From Cladosporium sp. IMV 00045 (Eukaryota > Ascomycota > Dothideomycetes > Cladosporiales > Cladosporiaceae): a DNA stretch of 64,000 nt. How positions within the stretch are numbered: position 1 is the stretch's first letter; each line of letters begins with the position of its first letter. Location: contig MSJI02000111.1 of NCBI GenBank assembly GCA_001931905.2, forward strand, positions 140,790 through 204,789. Reading direction: 5' to 3'. Below the pieces are notes generated by a model. The model was given only the letters and a program-made list of their open reading frames with translations. It was not told the origin of the DNA and made no database searches. The translations under genes were made by a program, and so were the position numbers. Shown here in pieces: positions 9,749 through 20,122 of this stretch.

Positions 9749-10946
9749 TTAGATCTTGCCGAAACCAGCGTTCTTGGTGACGCTAGCAACAACACCCGAA
9801 GCTTGAGCAGCAGAAGCGATGTTCTTGCCCTTGTAGTTCGACAAGAAGCTAGTAGAGCCCATGCTGTTGAAAGCGCCGGAGCTGCCGAAAGCGTTAAGCT
9901 GGCAAGTGTGGCCGAGGGTAGAGGAGCAGGCCGCGTTGGCAGAAGTGCTCGGGGCGGTGAAGATTTGACCGCCGGTGGTCTGGGTGTCGATAGGGTTGTC
10001 GACGTTCTGGAAAGCGTTGCCTTCGGCGACGATGGAGGCGCCGGTGCCGACCTCGAAGGCGTGGCCCTCGACCGCGTACCAGTAGTTGTTGACGGCGTGG
10101 AGGAGGGTGTTGCCGCCGACCTTGGGGGCGCGGCCGCTGACGTGGTGGACGTAGTTGCCCTTAAAAGTGACCATGTCGTTAGAGCCGGTGAAGTAGAGAG
10201 CCCAGTAGTGGTGGTTGTTGCAGGTGGCGGACCAGCTACTGCTGCCGTCGATCTCGGAGTTGGAGATGGTCACGCGGTTGCTGGCCCCATTGCCGAGAAC
10301 GATGTGCTGGCGTCCGATCAGGGAGGTCTGATATCTTTTTAGCAGAGTAGTAGAGATGAGTGGGATGCTATGATCTTACCTTGACGTGATCAATCCAAAC
10401 CATGTCAGCACCGTCGAGGGTGATAGCGTCGCCACCCCAAACGTACTGAGGGTTCAGGTTGGTAATGTGAATGTTCTGGAAGATGATGTTGTTCGCTCCA
10501 GAGGTGATACGGAGACCCTTGCCCTTAATGACACCCTTGCTGCCCTCGCCAATGAGAGTCTTCTTCGACTTAACGATGATGGGGTTGAGACCAGCTTTGT
10601 CGTATTTCACGCTAACGCTAGGAGCACTCGACTGGTAGTTCTTGCACCAGTTGTCCTTGTTGATCGCCGTTTGGCAACCGGATCCAGTTCCCCAGGGAGC
10701 GCAACCAGTCTCAGAAGCGGTTCCCTCGGTGCCAGTGAAGTCGAAAGTCTTTTGCAGGACGATGACACGAGCGGAAGAGTCGCCGAGGTAAGAGACCAGC
10801 TCGTCGTTGGTTTTGGGATAGACTGGAGAAGCAGAACCACCACCAGTAACGCCTTTGGCGAAGCCTTCAGCAGCACCAGAGACACCAATGGCCGCTACGT
10901 TCGAAGCAAAGGCGGCAAGCGCCGTGGTGAAAAGGGAGAACTTCAT
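9749..10946 (-). CDS. Pectin lyase, polysaccharide lyase family 1, left copy
   Basis: This secreted enzyme cleaves methyl-esterified pectin by beta-elimination in plant cell walls. Exon 1 (10380-10946) and exon 2 (9749-10327) flank a 52-base phase-0 intron (GTAAGA...TCAG), giving 381 residues, the usual length for Aspergillus-type pectin lyases. Residues 1-19 are a signal peptide ([19 protein letters not shown]). The mature protein starts with [16 protein letters not shown], typical of the family. Other hallmarks are [39 protein letters not shown], and [26 protein letters not shown], quoted here only in part. Pectin lyase rather than pectate lyase is favoured by the overall similarity to pelA-type enzymes. 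Several cysteines are conserved. The promoter contains a TATA-like element. Both duplicated genes are intact and encode nearly identical enzymes. Confidence 0.93.
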
Positions 10947-11021
10947 GTTGAAGAATGATTGAGAATGTAGAAGAGATTTGTCTGGAGGATTTACCTTTGA
11001 AGCTGGTGTCGCTGTGGCTAT

Positions 11022-11029
11022 TATTTATA
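11022..11029 (-). promoter_or_regulatory. TATA-like element of pectin lyase, left copy
   Basis: On the minus strand the bases read TATAAATA, starting 83 bases upstream of the pectin lyase ATG. The corresponding octamer in the right copy (47106-47113) reads TATAAGTA, so the two genes may differ in promoter strength. Confidence 0.45.
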
Positions 11030-11365
11030 CATTTTTGAAGAATCTCATGTCCTCGGTAGGGCAGACAGCAATCTTCAGAATACCAATCTATTGCATTTAG
11101 GGTCTTTAGGGTCGAGGGCATCGTGCTTTGACAGATGGAAAAATCAAGCCTTTACATTAAGGTTCGCTACCAGATGTTTCATATAAGCATTCGTGTGGCT
11201 TTGGTGGCAGGCCTTTGGGCGCCTAGCCTTGTGTCGCCTTGTTTGGTACCGTCTAATTTCCCAGGGCTGAAGTGGACGAACGAATCGTTAGGCGATTTTC
11301 ACCGGGGTCGGTCTGTTTTTAGTATAGTTCCTCCGGAGCGTTCCTGCCTCGCTTGCAGCCTTGCT

Positions 11366-11385
11366 NNNNNNNNNNNNNNNNNNNN
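11366..11385. other. Assembly gap (20 N)
   Basis: Twenty unknown bases stand at the exact point where homology between the two copies is lost. A fixed-length gap at a repeat border usually marks a scaffold join, so the true distance to the right is unknown. Confidence 0.98.
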
Positions 11386-12018
11386 TTCTTCGCCCAGCTC
11401 CAGAGAATGGATGGGTTGGTGAGATGGTAGATAAAAGCTACGCCAGGAAAGCCTGAAAAATGGGGAAACCCCGAAAAAATGTCAAGCAAACGTTTCGATC
11501 AATCATGTCTGAATGAGGCGATCGGTGGACTTCATGCCTCACGCTAGATGAGGCGGCACATGTAGTCTAGCTTGAGCCAAGACTGAGATCAGTTTTCTTG
11601 CCTTCTTTCCTCTCATGAACATATCTGATCTGTTTCCTGTCTCATGTGCTGCTGTGATGTTGTGAAATCGTAAAGTCGTGTATGTTACCCCAGTGAATGC
11701 TCTGTTGTGTGTTTTGCAGTCTGAGATGAAGATTATGCTCACTAAGCACACATGAATAGGTAAGACGTGAGTTCGATCGTAATTGGCTTTGACCATGATT
11801 CTCAGGAATATTCCTGCAAGGCCTGCTTATCTAACTATAGAAAACGGAACATTTTTCGCACGCTATGAACGCTCTGAATCGAAGCAACGATTTCTGCAAA
11901 ACAGGACCATGTCAACGACACCATCCTTCCCTTTTCGCAGCAAGAAGGTCATTGACGCAATGCACGAAAGAGACAAGAACGGATGGCGAGAAAAAGGACG
12001 ATGCTTTCCCAAATCTCA
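11386..12018. other. Intergenic region after the gap
   Basis: No gene is recognised between the gap and the 3' end of the ZIP transporter. The open frames here look like chance frames. Confidence 0.4.
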
Positions 12019-13332
12019 TCAAGCCCACTTCCCAAGCAATGCCATCAAACCCGCCCCGACAGCCATGGTCGCCACAGCGCCCAGGACCTCTTTCAACGGT
12101 GCGCGCTGCATGTACCCGCTGAACATGAATTCGTGCGCCATCAACTCCACCAGGCCCGTGTAAATCAGAATACCAGCTGAGATGGCGTCAAAAACACCGT
12201 TGACGATCAGCGTCGTCTGACTCCCCGGCGCGAAGGACTGGCGCACGCCCAAGCCGATGGCGATGGCAATGGGTGTTGAGACCGCGTAGCCCGCGCCGAG
12301 GAGGTAGGGGGTCCAGCGTTTCGATTTGGGCCAGTCGATGGACGCCAGTCGGCTGCCGAGCGCGAGGCCTTCGAAGGTTTGGTGGAAGACGAGCACGACG
12401 TAGAGGGTGGGGAATTCTTCGCCGGCCACGGCGAGGGTGAGGCCGATGAAGACTGAGTGGAAGATCACGCCGAATTCGAGGATGGCGATGGCGGTGAGTT
12501 GCGCGGCGTAGGATTCTGGGTCGAATGTCCGTTTGGAGGCGCCGTGGGTGTGCGCGGTGGTGTGGTCTGGTAGGCGGTGGTGGTTAGTTTGGCTGGTTTT
12601 TGGATTTGATCGCAGAGAGTGAGTGCTTACCATGACTTTCGTGTGGATGCTCTCTGGCGTGCGAGAGGTGGTCGTCGCCTGGGACATGCGGCCCGGCGCA
12701 TGCTGATGGTCTTCTGTCGTCGAGGGGAGGCGAGTCTTGGAGAGGGATTTCAGAAGACATTTGTTGCGGAGAGTTCGTGGCGCCTTTGCTGTTCAAGGGC
12801 TCGTCACGGTAGCCGACGGAAGCTGTGTCGGGAGTTCTTTGAGAGGTCAGTATAGGTTTCTTGCAAGAATGTCGACGGGGCATATCATACCCAGGATGTT
12901 GCTCGACGTCGTGGTCGTGAGAATGGCCGAAGCGAGCGAATCGCATGACCATCAATTCGACGAAGAAGAGGACAAAGACTGCCATGAGGCAAATGCCCTC
13001 AACCCAAGAGTACTCGGTTATGGGTCCATTGAGGCATTCATCGGTTAATGCTTCATTTGCTGGTGCCAGAAGCTGACGAAATTGTCAGTTTCGATGAGGA
13101 ACCGTCCCAATCCAGGATTACTTACATGTATGAAGGCTGTGGCAAGAATGACGCCCGATCCAAAATATTTTGCGATGAAGAAGGCCCAGGAAGGGACTCC
13201 GACCGCTTGATGTCGTGCAGCGAAGACAGGAAACCATGTGCCCAGGAAAGATCCTACCAGAATGACAAAGATGGAGGAGATGCGGACGCCAATGCGCCCG
13301 TCGAAGTCATTGTCGGTAGGACAGTCCGACAT
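12019..13332 (-). CDS. ZIP-family zinc/iron transporter (Zrt-like)
   Basis: This plasma-membrane metal importer of about 398 residues is built from three exons: 13126-13332, 12631-13072 and 12019-12566. The introns are 53 and 64 bases with GTAAGT/GTCAG and GTAAGC/CCAG ends. The start at 13332 gives MSDCPTDNDFDGRIGVRISS, the usual start of fungal Zrt proteins. The first membrane segments follow at once (IFVILVGSFLGTWFPVFA). A long variable cytoplasmic loop between spans 3 and 4 is rich in His and Asp (GHSHDHDVEQHPG and further His), as expected for a metal-binding loop. The C-terminal half carries the ZIP signature FHSVFIGLTLA and HQTFEGLALGSRLA with the conserved His and Glu of the metal site. 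Regulation by a zinc-responsive factor is usual for the family, but I did not identify a site. Confidence 0.93.
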
Positions 13333-15402
13333 AGTGAAGATGCGTGCTGCCTTTTCTTGAGAGATGAAGTCCAAGTTTGTCCAAGGTATAGAGTCAAGGC
13401 AAGTTCAAATCGACAAGAAGCTGTCAGAGCCAGGCAACGGAGCAGTAGTTCCAGAGAAAGAGAATATGGCACATAAGCAGAGATGCTCGGGCGTGGAGTG
13501 GGCGGGCACATGTCTTTGAGCGAGACAGCGAGAAGCAATTCTTTGGCTTGACCATCAAGGTGGAAATCGAGTTTGCCGGCAGCAGCTACGACAGCGAGGC
13601 CAGCATGTTGGGTAGAACGAGGCCCTCTCGTGGCTTTCGCGTGGCAGTGGCATCATGTCTGGTGTCCGTTCATGATGTGCGGTAGGTCGATGCAGAAGCC
13701 ATCCATCTCTTCTCCCCTTCCCCAGCCATATCTTGGCCTGCTTGTCTCCCCGTTCAAGATGCTTGTCGCGATGCTTGACCTCGAGTCGCCTCCATCACGG
13801 TGGGTCGGAAGTCTCGTCTAGCTTGATTTCATTTTCAGCCAAGCCCGCGCTAAGTGCATCCTACAGCAAAACGCTGAGCGACAACCTTTTCTCCTTATGG
13901 CTCGCTATCCGTCCACCCATCCCGACTGCCGCCAATCATGTTGGTTTGATTCAACGCTGGTATGAACTGTGGAATGGCTACTCTGACTTCGCTCCAAGGT
14001 TGCTTCTATTGCTGATAGCGCTCTGCCAACTTTTTCCATCTGACATCTCTGTTCGGCGAGATCCCTCTCGGCTTGTTCCGGAATGTGAGACATTCAATTG
14101 TGACTACTGGAGGTCGCTTAAGGGTATCTATTTGCCATGGCGATGGGAAAGCAATGCGCTATGTCGAAGCGAAGACGACCCGCGGTGCAATCTACTACCA
14201 GAATCTGACCTTACCAGTGCCATAAACCAGCACGCCTTTGGGTGTTTGGGTCTTACTTTGAACTCACTTTTCACAACTCTCTCCGCTGGCCTTCGTGAAT
14301 TGACTTTGTCGTAAGCTGGCGAAAGCGCTGGTCTTGATGCTGCAGCTTACGGACTGAATAATCCCATTGGCCTCCGGCAGCAACAGCTAAAAACTGACAT
14401 CGAGCTTCGGCACTTGACAAGCTTCCTCGCAACCGATGAACTGTGATACGTTTGTACCAAGGTGCTTGCGGCCATCAACACGTAGCCGTTTTCCTATCTC
14501 AGCTCTGTGTTCGGCGAGATAGCATGCGCTAGACGAAAGTGACGGTGGGCGTTACCCCAACCCTAACCCTAGTGGGGAATGGCTGACAGAAACAGATTGC
14601 TGTGCACCTCGCCTACATAGTCTTCCAGTACACTCATCGCAATCTCCATGCATGATGGGATCTTGAATACCATATAGAATTTATTTGGAGTAGTGTCGCG
14701 GTCAGAAGGCCGGTTTGACCTCTTATCTCTGGGTTTTGAATCCACCTGGACAGTGAGCCTATACCATTTTATCAGTCTCTTGATATCTCGCCCGGAAATC
14801 TAAACGGATACCTCGCAAATTTTGCCAACGCGTCGATACATATGTTTCATTGAAACTTACATTTCTATCTTGCTGCTACCTTCTCGACGGCTAAGAATGA
14901 AAGCCCACAAAAGCTGCGCGTCCAACACCGAAAACATCGCACATACAACGCGCCAAGCTGCTGACGTCCAACGATGCAAACCCGTCTTCGACATCGAACA
15001 ATCATACCTGCGCCAGTGCTCTATAAACAGCGAAATAAATACGACCATCTTACCAGAGGGATCCTAGGCAATATTACTCTATCGATGTAGTGGCAGTCTC
15101 CCGCACAGCAAGAGATCTCAGCTTTGTGCGCCACACACGGAAAAAATATATTACCTGACCAATAACCACCATCCGACGTGAGCGAGGCGTCGCTGAGGTT
15201 ACACTACGACTGGACGTCCCATACCCGAGCTGAGCGCTCATTCCTGGTCTGGAAGCTGTTTATAATGCTTGAATAGCAATGCCCAGAGATTCCTACGGAC
15301 GCCTGGATGCCCATCCAGCAGAGCCATGAGCGGATTAATGTACTGCAGCCTCCGCCTTCGACAGAGAGGCGCCAATTTCTCTTCGCTTGATAGTCAAGTG
15401 AC
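13333..15402. other. Gene-poor 2-kb intergenic region
   Basis: Only doubtful open frames occur here. The longest is 13733-14314 on the plus strand (193 codons), with no recognisable motif. A short telomere-like repeat is at 14555-14572. I see no tRNA and no transposon. Confidence 0.4.
14551..14579. repeat. Interstitial telomere-like repeat inside a short inverted repeat
   Basis: The bases AACCCTAACCCTAG contain two and a bit units of the fungal telomere repeat CCCTAA. They are bracketed by TTACCCCA on the left and TGGGGAA on the right, which are complementary apart from the outermost bases. It is too short to be a telomere. It may be a repair scar, a Myb/Rap1-type binding site, or chance. 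Confidence 0.5.
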
Positions 15403-17581
15403 ATGGCGACCTCAATTTTCTCGTCAGCGACGTTCTCGTCGTTTTCGAACGTGTCAACAACGGCTTCCGTGACTAGCTGCGGACCTTGTGAAGGCGCTTA
15501 CATCTACGGTATGTTGAAGTCAGAGACTCTTTGAACTTTGCTATCACCCTGATTCGCATGATATGCTGACTTCTACCTCGCGTCTCTTATAGCGGTGCAC
15601 GGAACCTGGGCCCAGAACACAACTCTGCCGGCTCTTCGAACCATTCAGCCGATCATCAATCCAGTCGACAACACAACTTCAACATCCGTCTCTTGCAATC
15701 CAGGCGCAGTGCCGAAGGAATATGAGACAGAGCTATGCCTGACGCTGCGCCTTGGAGAAAATTGCGATTTGCTATGCGAAGCCATCTATGACAACAAAGG
15801 GCCTTTTAACATGTATGGCATTGCACCGCAGCTGAGCCTGATGGAACACCTGATACTGACACCCGCGCAGCACTCTCTCTAATGACAACGGAACCTTCAT
15901 AGCATTCGACAATGAACTCAGCTTCTATGGCGGGGTTCTCACAACGGACAGCGCTGGGGCATCCACCTGCCTGACCGGCCAAGCAACCCTTCCAGAACCT
16001 AGCTACGTGTACTATGGTCCGAGGACACATTCAACCTTCACGGCTCCGGGAGAATCCACGGCGCAGGTTGGGATGGTGATACCCGAGTTGACCAACTTGT
16101 ATCCCAACGAAGGACTGTTCAAGCAGTGCACCTACTACAGCACCGGACCGCCTCCGATCGCACTGACAGCTGCGAACGAGATCAAGTTGCCTGCAATAAC
16201 TCTTCCGCGACCGACTGCTGATCCTGAACCGACGCCTGATGAGCCACCTGCGCCGCCGCCGACTACGACTCCTCGACCAAGCAATCCGCCGCCTTCTACG
16301 CCCTCGCCAACGTCTGTGCCTGATCCAGCGCCAAATCCAGACGATCCTGAAAGCCCTACGAATCCTCCTCCGGAGGATGAAAGCCCAGAGGAACCCGAAA
16401 CCCCACAGAATCCTCCACCAGCAGATGACAGCCCAGAAGAACCCGAAAGCCCTGAGAATCCTCCTCCGGAAGACGAGAGTCCAGAACAACCTCCCAACAA
16501 TCCACAGACTCCACCGTCGCAAGGCGATACCCCCGACGAACCAGAAGGACAACCAGGAACAAACAACCCAGGAACTCCGACCGAAAGACCGCAGCCTCCG
16601 AAGGACGAGCCAGAAACCGGCAACGGAGGCCTCCCCGCAGTGACCGGAGGAAACCCCTCAACCACCGCCCCCGGCGCAGATATCAGCATCGTCCGAACAA
16701 GTCCCACCGGCGCACCAGGCTTCGCCCTGCCAGGTCCAACAATCACCGCAGGCGGCTCAGGCGTCGCCATCTCCGGCACAACATTCTCCGCCCTCCCGTC
16801 TGGCAATGGCATAGTAGCCATCAGCGACTCCGGCTCAACCACCCTGCAAGGCTCCCAATTGCCAGCCAACGGCATAAACACCGTCCCCGAAGACTCTGCC
16901 GTCTACGTCCTGCCCTCCCAAACGCTGCAGGCAGGCGGCTCCGCAGTCATCGTCGCCGGCACGACGTACACCGCGCCTGGCTCCAACGCCGCGGCAGCAG
17001 GGAGCGATCAATCAGGCGTAGTGGCCGTGACAGAAGCGACGAACCTCCCCGGCATCGGCCAGATAAGCGCCGTCGACAACGGCGAAGCGGGCGCGTACGT
17101 CCTCGCTGGAAGCATCACAGTCACACCCGGCGGCGCAGCCGCCACTATCTCCGGAGAAATCTACTCCGCCCTGCCTTCCGGTTTGGGAGTGGTAGTTTCT
17201 CCCAGCAGTGGCGATGGGGAGGATGAGTTTGCCGCGTTCATCGAGCAGGGTGTGTCCGGCGAGGACGACGGGGACGATGATGGAAGTTATGTCATTGGTC
17301 TTGGGCCGGATTCTACCCAGCCGGTCACGGTCAGTGGGGTGGTTTATTCGGTTTTGCCGGAGGGGTCGGGCGTGTTGGTCGTGGAGGGTGGGAGGTCGAC
17401 GACCGTTGCTGTTGTGCCGACGGGGACGGGGACGGCGGATGGGGGTGCGGGTGGGGATGGTGAGGGCGAGGATGAGAGAGAGGGTGTGGTGCCTTTTGCT
17501 GGGATTGCGTCTGGGTTGGAGGGCGTGGGATGGGGATGCTATGTGCTTTTGCTAGGGGCTGTGGGCGTGTATATCTTGTGA
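15403..17581 (+). CDS. Proline-rich, repeat-containing cell-surface protein with hydrophobic C-terminal anchor
   Basis: This is a probable cell-wall protein of 678 residues. Exons are 15403-15508, 15593-15812 and 15871-17581, with introns of 84 and 58 bases and consistent phases. The N-terminal third is Cys- and Ser-rich. Residues around 185-325 are a Pro/Glu/Asp-rich stalk with repeated PPPEDESPEEPE-type units. The C-terminal half has at least four degenerate repeats with the pattern ITAGGSGVAISGTTFSALPSG, known from many fungal surface proteins. The last about 20 residues are hydrophobic (GCYVLLLGAVGVYIL), suggesting a GPI signal or membrane anchor. No signal peptide is visible at the chosen start, which is odd for a surface protein. 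An upstream first exon may therefore be missing from this model. The function could be adhesion or wall structure. Confidence 0.65.
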
Positions 17582-17740
17582 GGCTGGTCGTGAGCGTAAT
17601 GGATTGGTTATTCGGAGAGGCTGAAAGATATTAATGTATGGATGAAAAGTAATGAATCGATAATTATTGCAGCGCATACAGCCGATATGTGGTCTATGAC
17701 TCAAAGCACATCTATGCAAGTGCTACATCCGTCGATATCT

Positions 17741-20122
17741 TCAATCCAGAGATTCAGACTCAGGCGTTCTCGCTGCACGAAATCGAGCGTTTAGATTCGT
17801 CTTGCGGTGACCACCATAACGATGTGGGAGTTCGGATTTTAGACCCGATGAACCGCCTTTGTGGGCACGCTCACGGCGAGGCCGATCATCTTCGCTCGAC
17901 AGAGATTTTCTGGACCTCGACAGCAGTGTGAGCGTATCTTGTACAGGACGGACTGCTGCCTTCTCCCGGGATGCCTTCTCCTGAGGTAGTCTGGCTGATC
18001 GTCTGCGCGATTTAGACGGAGTTGCATCTCGAGGCGAGACTTTTGTCGTGCGAGGAAGGTTATTGAGCCAAGTCCTGACCGCTTCAGAGACGTCAGGAGG
18101 CCCAGCGAGCTTTTCCGAAGCGTCGTCAACTTCAGTTTGAACCATCTCAAGCAGGGCACGCCATCGCCTTTCCCTCAGATGGTGGTCGCCGTGCGTCTCT
18201 GAGATGTCGACGATTGGGGGTGCTGTCAAAATCTCGGTCCATTTCTCTAGAAGCTTGGCCGGTTTCTTCGGAGACAAACGACCCCAAGGATTCGAGTTGA
18301 CGAAGTCGCCCCAAAAATCGAGGGTTCTTTTTGCTGTTTTGTCGTCGATGGAGAAGTACTCGTGGTGCTTGATAAATTTCTGTTTTACCTCTTCTTCGTC
18401 CTCGCAGTCCTCATAATCTCCATCCGAACCGTCTTCGCTTTCGTCCTCTCCTCCGTCAATTTCATCCGCCTGATCACTCCCGCTCCTTTCGGCCTCAGTG
18501 TATTCCTCATCCTGGGAGCTGTATTCCTCGTATGCGTGGCTCCGTCTTGTGTCGTCATCTGCATTCATCTCGTTGCTCTCTTCGTCTTCTTCGGTTTCCG
18601 TTGCCGAGTACTCACTCCCCTCGTCCCCACTCTCTTCGTCTACGGTCCCTGTGAACTCACTCCCTTCGTACGCATTGACTTTGTTACAATTCTTTCTGGA
18701 AAGATTGTCTCTTGGATGGCTTTGCGCGTACCGAGTCCCTTCGTCCTCACTTGAGTTGGCCTCGCTCCTCCCATACGAGCACCGATCGTCCCATACAATC
18801 GAGCCATTTCCCGCACTCTCTTCACCATCTGCTTCATCTGTCAAACTCGGTTGACTCTCTCCATAATCTTCGTCCTCTTGAATCTCAGGCCGACCATGCT
18901 TGCAATCGAACGACCATTGATGCGGCATTAGATCTTGGTGTATGATCTGCTCCAACCGCCGGTAAGCCACGACCTTGACCTGGGCAACGATCGTCAAGCC
19001 AGCAATAATCTCGCATTTGTCTTCCAGTTGACCCTTCCTCGTATGCAAATACTTCGCAGATCCTATCTTCACAAAGGGCAGCTCAGGGTCACGGAATGCA
19101 TACACGAAACCCGCTCTTCTAGATGCCACGGTGAGCGGAGCCGCGATGCGACGGATTACTTCCATGGCGTTATCGGCGACGTCTAGATCCTTCTTGGCGT
19201 AACGCTCGATAGTCTTCGCCGCCTGCAAGCTGCGAGGGCTTGGGTTTGGATTTTTTCTAATGGTATTCACCAGAAATCTCTTAAGAGTTTCTCTGTCGTG
19301 CGGCGTAGCGGGCGGTGTAGTTCGTCTGGCTGGAGTGACCGGGGCTCGACCTAGGCGCTTGGGCGTACTCAGTAATTTTGTGGAATGCAGTGGAACCACG
19401 GATTCGAGCTGCGGACTGCCTCTGCTTGTGCTTGTCTCACTCTCATCAGCGGTTGTGTCAGCAGTGGTATTGGACACCGTCAGATTGGCAAACAAGTCAG
19501 CCGTATCTTTAGAGCCTTCGACACGAGGGCTGATGGGGCTTTTGCGGTTCCTTGAGGCTGAATCTTGACGAAGAAGCTCTTCCACATGGGTCGCTATCGC
19601 ACGGCGGATTCTAGGTGTTGATGGAGTATCCTTGCCAAAATGAGTGTTGGGTTTGCTGCAGTCGTAGTCGACGTTGTTGTTGTTGTCGTCATGCCATTCG
19701 CTTGATTCGCGACGCTGGCAACGAATCTCGACTTGATCGGCAGTAGTCTTGGGCTTAGGAGTATCCCGGAACTCTTTGCTCTTTCGTGAAGACGGCTTCA
19801 TCGGATGATCGTGAGCCCTCTTGTCGCGACTTTTCTTCTTGAAACGTCTGCAGGCTTCGTGATGCCGATCGCACGGCGCCCGCTTGAAGATACATTCTGG
19901 GATCTCCAGCATGCCTGCTTCGCCGTCGGAATCCTCGTAGCTCAGGAGCTTCGCGAGTGCATCATTGACCTCAACCACTCCCTTGTGGCGCTTACGACGA
20001 GCAGTCTTCTCCGATATTTCGATCCAGCAGCAGCCTTGGCTCCGTCTCCCACCGTCTTTGTCAGTGTTGAGGAATGTCCGAAGACTCTTCTTCAAGCCGG
20101 CGAGGGATGTAGGTCCGGACAT
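17741..20122 (-). CDS. T5orf172 (GIY-YIG-like) domain protein with a long acidic insertion
   Basis: This is a 793-residue intronless frame. The recognisable part is GFVYAFRDPELPFVKIGSA followed by about 50 residues and RLEQIIHQDLMPHQWSFDC, which is the T5orf172/DUF1766 domain, a relative of GIY-YIG nucleases found in many fungi. In the usual domain the Cys and the following HxEWF block are close together. Here they are separated by roughly 180 residues extremely rich in Asp, Glu and Ser, and the block then resumes as KHHEYFSIDD with a following DFWGDFV. The N-terminus (about 1-330) is Lys/Arg- and Ser-rich and disordered, with several basic clusters, and the C-terminus ends in Arg-rich sequence. 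Nuclear location is likely. The molecular function is unknown in fungi. Confidence 0.72.
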   Translation of the reverse strand: MSGPTSLAGLKKSLRTFLNTDKDGGRRSQGCCWIEISEKTARRKRHKGVVEVNDALAKLLSYEDSDGEAGMLEIPECIFKRAPCDRHHEACRRFKKKSRDKRAHDHPMKPSSRKSKEFRDTPKPKTTADQVEIRCQRRESSEWHDDNNNNVDYDCSKPNTHFGKDTPSTPRIRRAIATHVEELLRQDSASRNRKSPISPRVEGSKDTADLFANLTVSNTTADTTADESETSTSRGSPQLESVVPLHSTKLLSTPKRLGRAPVTPARRTTPPATPHDRETLKRFLVNTIRKNPNPSPRSLQAAKTIERYAKKDLDVADNAMEVIRRIAAPLTVASRRAGFVYAFRDPELPFVKIGSAKYLHTRKGQLEDKCEIIAGLTIVAQVKVVAYRRLEQIIHQDLMPHQWSFDCKHGRPEIQEDEDYGESQPSLTDEADGEESAGNGSIVWDDRCSYGRSEANSSEDEGTRYAQSHPRDNLSRKNCNKVNAYEGSEFTGTVDEESGDEGSEYSATETEEDEESNEMNADDDTRRSHAYEEYSSQDEEYTEAERSGSDQADEIDGGEDESEDGSDGDYEDCEDEEEVKQKFIKHHEYFSIDDKTAKRTLDFWGDFVNSNPWGRLSPKKPAKLLEKWTEILTAPPIVDISETHGDHHLRERRWRALLEMVQTEVDDASEKLAGPPDVSEAVRTWLNNLPRTTKVSPRDATPSKSRRRSARLPQEKASREKAAVRPVQDTLTLLSRSRKSLSSEDDRPRRERAHKGGSSGLKSELPHRYGGHRKTNLNARFRAARTPESESLD

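Larger units (their letters stand above)
1..11365. repeat. Segmental duplication, left copy
   Basis: This block is homologous along its whole visible length, and in the same orientation, to 36129-47447. Gene order and strands are the same in both copies. Coding parts differ by scattered substitutions and intergenic parts also by small indels, so this is a real old duplication and not a doubled contig. The left end is cut by the window edge. The right end coincides with the N run, where identity continues right up to the last called base. Confidence 0.95.

Noticed and set aside
13733..14314. 193-codon plus-strand frame
   Set aside because: No motif, atypical composition, no splice context and no second copy to test it, so it was not called a gene.
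16031..16881. Long minus-strand frames opposite the proline-rich surface protein
   Set aside because: They are low-complexity Arg/Gly/Ser-rich mirror frames of the Pro-rich repeat region and have no recognisable domain.
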